From assembly GCA_937928755.1 (NCBI GenBank), contig CALEZI010000008.1:1-8771 (forward strand): a stretch of 8,771 nucleotides of DNA. Direction: 5' to 3'. Below the pieces are notes generated by a model. That model did no database searches. It was not told the origin of the DNA and worked only from the letters and a program-made list of their open reading frames with translations. Made by a program: the position numbers and the translations under genes. This document shows positions 6,695 to 8,771 of this stretch, piece after piece; within the stretch, counting starts at the first letter, position 1; every line of letters starts with the position of its first letter. The stretch is from an uncultured Rhodanobacteraceae bacterium. Lineage in GTDB: Bacteria > Pseudomonadota > Gammaproteobacteria > Xanthomonadales > SZUA-5.

Positions 6695-7948
6695 CTAGCG
6701 CAAGCGCAGGCGATCGTGTTGGTCGTAACTGGTGGTATCGGAGAGAATCACGCGATCGCCGGCTTCGAGCCCGCGCACGATTTCGATCAGGCTGACCGAG
6801 GCACGACCCAGTTGCACCGGGATGCGCTGAGCGTGCTCGCCTTCGGTCTCGAGGCGGAACAGCGTGGTCGTGGTCTCGGCCTGGCCGAAGGCAGGTCGGC
6901 CGACAAACAGGACATCCTTCAGTTTTTCGATTTCGATGGTGCCGTCGACCGAGAGATCCGGCCGCGCGCCGGGCGGCAGCGCGCCGTCCAGATCGACATC
7001 CACCTGGACGGTGCCGTTGAGTACTGCGGGGTCGATGCGCACCACGTGGCCGTTGACGATGCCGTTGCGGGTGTCGACGCGCACCATCTGATCGATCTTC
7101 ACATCCTTGGCCTGCGTCTCGGGCACGCGCAGTTCGGCGCGCAACACGTCGGGGCGAGCCACTCGGGCGAGATTCGCGCCGATGCTGACCTGCTGACCTT
7201 CCTCAACAGCAATCACCTGCAGGATTCCGCTCATGCCGGCGCGCACATTCAAGGCTTCGGCCTGACGCTGTCGCAACTCATAGGTGTTCTTCAGTTGATC
7301 CAGGCGCGCGCGTTCGGCGGACAACTGCGCGTTCAAGTTGTTCTGCAGCATGGTGACGCGTTGGCGTTCGATGTCGAGACGCACCGCCAGTTGCTCCGCC
7401 CTCAATTGAGTCTGTCGAAACTGCAGTTTGGAGACGATGCCGCGCTGGTTGAGCTCCGCCTCGGCTTCGGCCTGCAGCTTCGCGCCCTCGTGATCCGCCT
7501 GCACCGCCGCCAGATTGGCCTTCTGATCCAGCACCTGGCTCATCAATGAAATGCGGCGTGCTTCTAAATCGGCTTTTGCAGCTTCCAGTCCCGCCCTTGC
7601 GGCGAGCATCTGGTCGTCGATCTCCGGGTTTCGCAGTTCCAGGATCAAGGTATCGGGCTCGACCGCGGCGCCGGGTCGCACCAGTACGCGCTCGACACGC
7701 GCCGCCGCATCGGCGGCAATCCAGCGGATTTCTTTCGGAACCAGACTACCGGGGCCACGTACCTCGCGAAGCAGATCGCCCCGTTTGACCGTGTCGATCC
7801 AGACCGATTGGCGGTCGACTTGCGGCGCAGCGGGTTCAAGACGTGCGACGAAGGCCGCCACGGTGACGACCGCACACGCGATGGCGATGCCGATCAGCAG
7901 TCGCCGACGTTGACGTTTTTGTTTCAGTTCTGGGCGAGCGATGTCCAT
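6695..7948 (-). CDS. HlyD/MacA-type periplasmic adaptor (membrane fusion protein)
   Basis: This 417-residue adaptor is anchored in the inner membrane and would link the permeases to an outer-membrane partner. A basic N-terminus (KQKRQRRR, 9-16) precedes a membrane segment at about 17-34. The first half of the barrel-sandwich (lipoyl-like) domain is at about 66-108. A long helical hairpin rich in Ala, Glu, Gln and Arg follows at about 110-232. The second lipoyl half (VRAGMSGILQVIAVEEGQQV) is at about 235-254, then a beta-barrel domain at about 268-340 and a membrane-proximal domain to the end. No lipobox cysteine is visible, so anchoring is by the membrane helix. I chose the ATG at 7948 because MDIARPELKQ is a natural family start. 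A TTG at 7990 would add 14 residues but overlaps the best promoter candidate. Neither start has a good ribosome binding site. It is the first gene of the transporter operon. Confidence 0.93.
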   Translation of the reverse strand: MDIARPELKQKRQRRRLLIGIAIACAVVTVAAFVARLEPAAPQVDRQSVWIDTVKRGDLLREVRGPGSLVPKEIRWIAADAAARVERVLVRPGAAVEPDTLILELRNPEIDDQMLAARAGLEAAKADLEARRISLMSQVLDQKANLAAVQADHEGAKLQAEAEAELNQRGIVSKLQFRQTQLRAEQLAVRLDIERQRVTMLQNNLNAQLSAERARLDQLKNTYELRQRQAEALNVRAGMSGILQVIAVEEGQQVSIGANLARVARPDVLRAELRVPETQAKDVKIDQMVRVDTRNGIVNGHVVRIDPAVLNGTVQVDVDLDGALPPGARPDLSVDGTIEIEKLKDVLFVGRPAFGQAETTTTLFRLETEGEHAQRIPVQLGRASVSLIEIVRGLEAGDRVILSDTTSYDQHDRLRLR

Positions 7949-7960
7949 GCTCGCAAAGGT

Positions 7961-7990
7961 AGCAAACCGCGTGCCAGTCTTGATGGTCAA
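7961..7990 (-). promoter_or_regulatory. Weak sigma-70-like promoter candidate for the transporter operon
   Basis: TTGACC (7990-7985) matches the -35 consensus at five of six bases. It is followed after 18 bases by TTTGCT (7966-7961), which matches the -10 consensus at only three of six. Transcription would begin roughly 3 to 7 bases before the ATG at 7948, giving a leaderless or nearly leaderless mRNA. That would fit the absent ribosome binding site. The weak -10 makes this a low-confidence call. Confidence 0.25.
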
Positions 7991-8010
7991 CGCAAACTAC
8001 TGTTTCTGCA

Positions 8011-8026
8011 GCGTTTCTTGAAACGC
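8011..8026. promoter_or_regulatory. Palindrome GCGTTTC-N2-GAAACGC, possible operator
   Basis: Two perfect 7-base half-sites separated by two bases lie about 20 bases upstream of the -35 candidate of the transporter operon. No T-run follows on the minus strand, so it is not a convincing terminator for moaB. Position and symmetry suit binding by a dimeric regulator, but no regulator gene is present in the window. Confidence 0.35.
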
Positions 8027-8092
8027 GGCTGAGTGCATCGACGGCCGCTTTGGGGCCCGTTGTCCAGTTCTGGAATCCGCAGGCTCTGGTCT

Positions 8093-8106
8093 GTTCGATT
8101 GCGAAC
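8093..8106. other. Short palindrome GTTCG-N4-CGAAC just after moaB
   Basis: The inverted repeat begins 9 bases beyond the moaB stop codon. Its 5-base arms flank a 4-base loop, and no T-run follows. It could be a weak hairpin ending moaB transcription or a second regulator site before the transporter operon. Chance occurrence is also possible. Confidence 0.25.
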
Positions 8107-8114
8107 GATCAAGT

Positions 8115-8609
8115 TCAGCGTTCGAAGAATCGACTGCGCAGTTGCGCCAGGTTGCAAGGCCTGGTCGTTGGATCGAGTTGCGGCTGAATGATGCGCGTCC
8201 ACGCCTGCTTGCAGGCATTGGTCGAACCAGGAAGCGCGAAGATCATGGTGCCGTTTGCCAATCCGGCAAACGCTCGAGACTGCAATGCCGAAGTACCGAT
8301 ATCCTCGAACGACAACATCCTGAACAATTCGCCGAACCCGGGCATCTGCTTGTCGAGCAGCGGCTCGATTGCTTCGGGCGTGCTGTCGCGGCCGGTAAAG
8401 CCGGTGCCGCCGGTGATCAGCACAACCTGGCACTCGGGGTCGGCAATCCAGTTCGACACCAGGGCGCGGAGCAGGTAGCGGTCATCAGGGAGCAGTTGGC
8501 GATCGTGCTGGACATGTCCAGCAGCATTCAGCGCGGTGGCCAGGAACTCGCCTGAGCTGTCGTCAGCAATCGAGCGCGTGTCGGATACCGTCAATAGCGC
8601 GATGCGCAT
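8115..8609 (-). CDS. moaB: Molybdenum cofactor biosynthesis protein B
   Basis: This 164-residue cytoplasmic protein belongs to the MoaB/Mog fold family, which binds molybdopterin and in some members adenylylates it before molybdenum insertion. In E. coli Mog does that step and the role of MoaB is unclear. The sequence follows E. coli MoaB closely: ALLTVSDTR (4-12), QVVLITGGTGFTGRDSTPEA (61-80, with the GGTG motif and acidic Asp75 and Glu79), FGELFRMLSFEDIGTSALQSR (92-112) and the LPGST substrate loop (126-130), ending with a TRPCN motif (149-153). Length is close to the usual 170 residues. The start at 8609 is the only good in-frame one, but no well-spaced ribosome binding site precedes it (AAGG is about 12 bases away). 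A nine-codon reading frame just upstream resembles a displaced N-terminus. The gene stands alone between an rRNA terminator and the transporter operon, without other moa or moe genes nearby. Confidence 0.93.
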   Translation of the reverse strand: MRIALLTVSDTRSIADDSSGEFLATALNAAGHVQHDRQLLPDDRYLLRALVSNWIADPECQVVLITGGTGFTGRDSTPEAIEPLLDKQMPGFGELFRMLSFEDIGTSALQSRAFAGLANGTMIFALPGSTNACKQAWTRIIQPQLDPTTRPCNLAQLRSRFFER

Positions 8610-8698
8610 GGGGTCAGCCGTACCTTGGAATGAGCGACATTGCAGGCTATCCCGATAACGGCGGCGATGAAAGGTCGTCGATCACAACCACCGCAAAG

Positions 8699-8730
8699 CA
8701 CAACGCCCAGCCTGAAGGCTGGGCGTTGTG
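8699..8730 (-). terminator. rRNA operon terminator hairpin
   Basis: A perfect 14-base-pair GC-rich stem (8699-8712 with 8717-8730) closes a 4-base loop. It begins 12 bases after the 5S rRNA 3' end. The following minus-strand sequence is CTTTGCGG, so the T-run is short, but stem strength and position argue for termination of the rRNA operon. Confidence 0.8.
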
Positions 8731-8742
8731 GTGTTCAAAAGG

Positions 8743-8771
8743 TGCTTGGCGATGACCTACTCTCGCATGCG
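8743..8771 (-). rRNA. rrf: 5S ribosomal RNA, 3' end only
   Basis: Read on the minus strand, the last 29 bases give CGCATGCGAGAGTAGGTCATC followed by GCCAAGCA. This is the conserved 5S tail: the GCGAGAGTAGG block and the closing strand of helix I. The rest of the gene lies beyond the window. The 3' boundary is inferred from the expected helix I pairing and could shift by a base or two. Confidence 0.88.

Noticed and set aside
5891..7549. A 552-codon open frame on the plus strand, antisense to the first ATPase and the adaptor
   Set aside because: Runs across two conserved genes in the opposite strand with no independent support. It is a codon-bias artefact.
7949..7960. Another copy of the CGCAAAGG repeat before the adaptor gene, and a similar CCGCAAAG after the rRNA terminator (8691-8698)
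   Set aside because: Single 8-base matches with no tandem or inverted context. Chance matches cannot be excluded.

Overview
The window looks like a GC-rich gammaproteobacterial chromosome, most likely from the Xanthomonadales/Lysobacterales. The evidence is the GC-rich codon use, an E. coli-like MoaB, a 5S rRNA 3' end of xanthomonad type, and MacB/FtsX-type transporter proteins common in that group. The taxon is an inference; no marker here fixes it. All supported genes lie on the minus strand, so transcription runs from high to low coordinates.

Reading in that direction: (1) 8771-8743 is the 3' tail of a 5S rRNA, the end of an rRNA operon, followed by a strong hairpin terminator (8699-8730). 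(2) 8609-8115 is moaB (molybdenum cofactor biosynthesis), standing alone. (3) 8114-7949 is a 166-base intergenic region with two short palindromes and a weak promoter candidate. (4) 7948-1105 is a compact four-gene transporter operon: a membrane-anchored HlyD/MacA-type periplasmic adaptor, a MacB/LolD-type ATPase with all its motifs, and two consecutive ~800-residue permeases. Each permease carries two periplasmic core domains and two FtsX domains (the 'duplicated permease', ADOP-like architecture). Gaps are 30, 2 and 8 bases, and the ribosome binding sites of both permeases overlap the end of the preceding gene. (5) 1104-832 is a 273-base gap holding a large inverted repeat made of 9-base 'CGCAAAGGA'-type units. 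(6) 831-172 is a second ATPase of the same family with changed conserved positions (A-loop, the residue after LSGGQQQ, D-loop). (7) 171-1 is non-coding and ends in seven perfect tandem copies of the same 9-base unit.

Together, genes 4 and 6 suggest a MacAB-like tripartite exporter or envelope-stress/lipoprotein-type machine. The adaptor spans the periplasm, the permeases form the inner-membrane mechanotransmission part, and the ATPases drive it. No TolC-like outer-membrane partner, substrate gene or regulator is inside the window, so the substrate cannot be named.

The most unusual points are the pairing of two fused-dimer permeases with two unlike ATPases, the degenerate second ATPase, and the way that ATPase gene is bracketed by copies of one intergenic repeat family. 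I found no CRISPR array, transposase, phage gene, tRNA or toxin-antitoxin pair.
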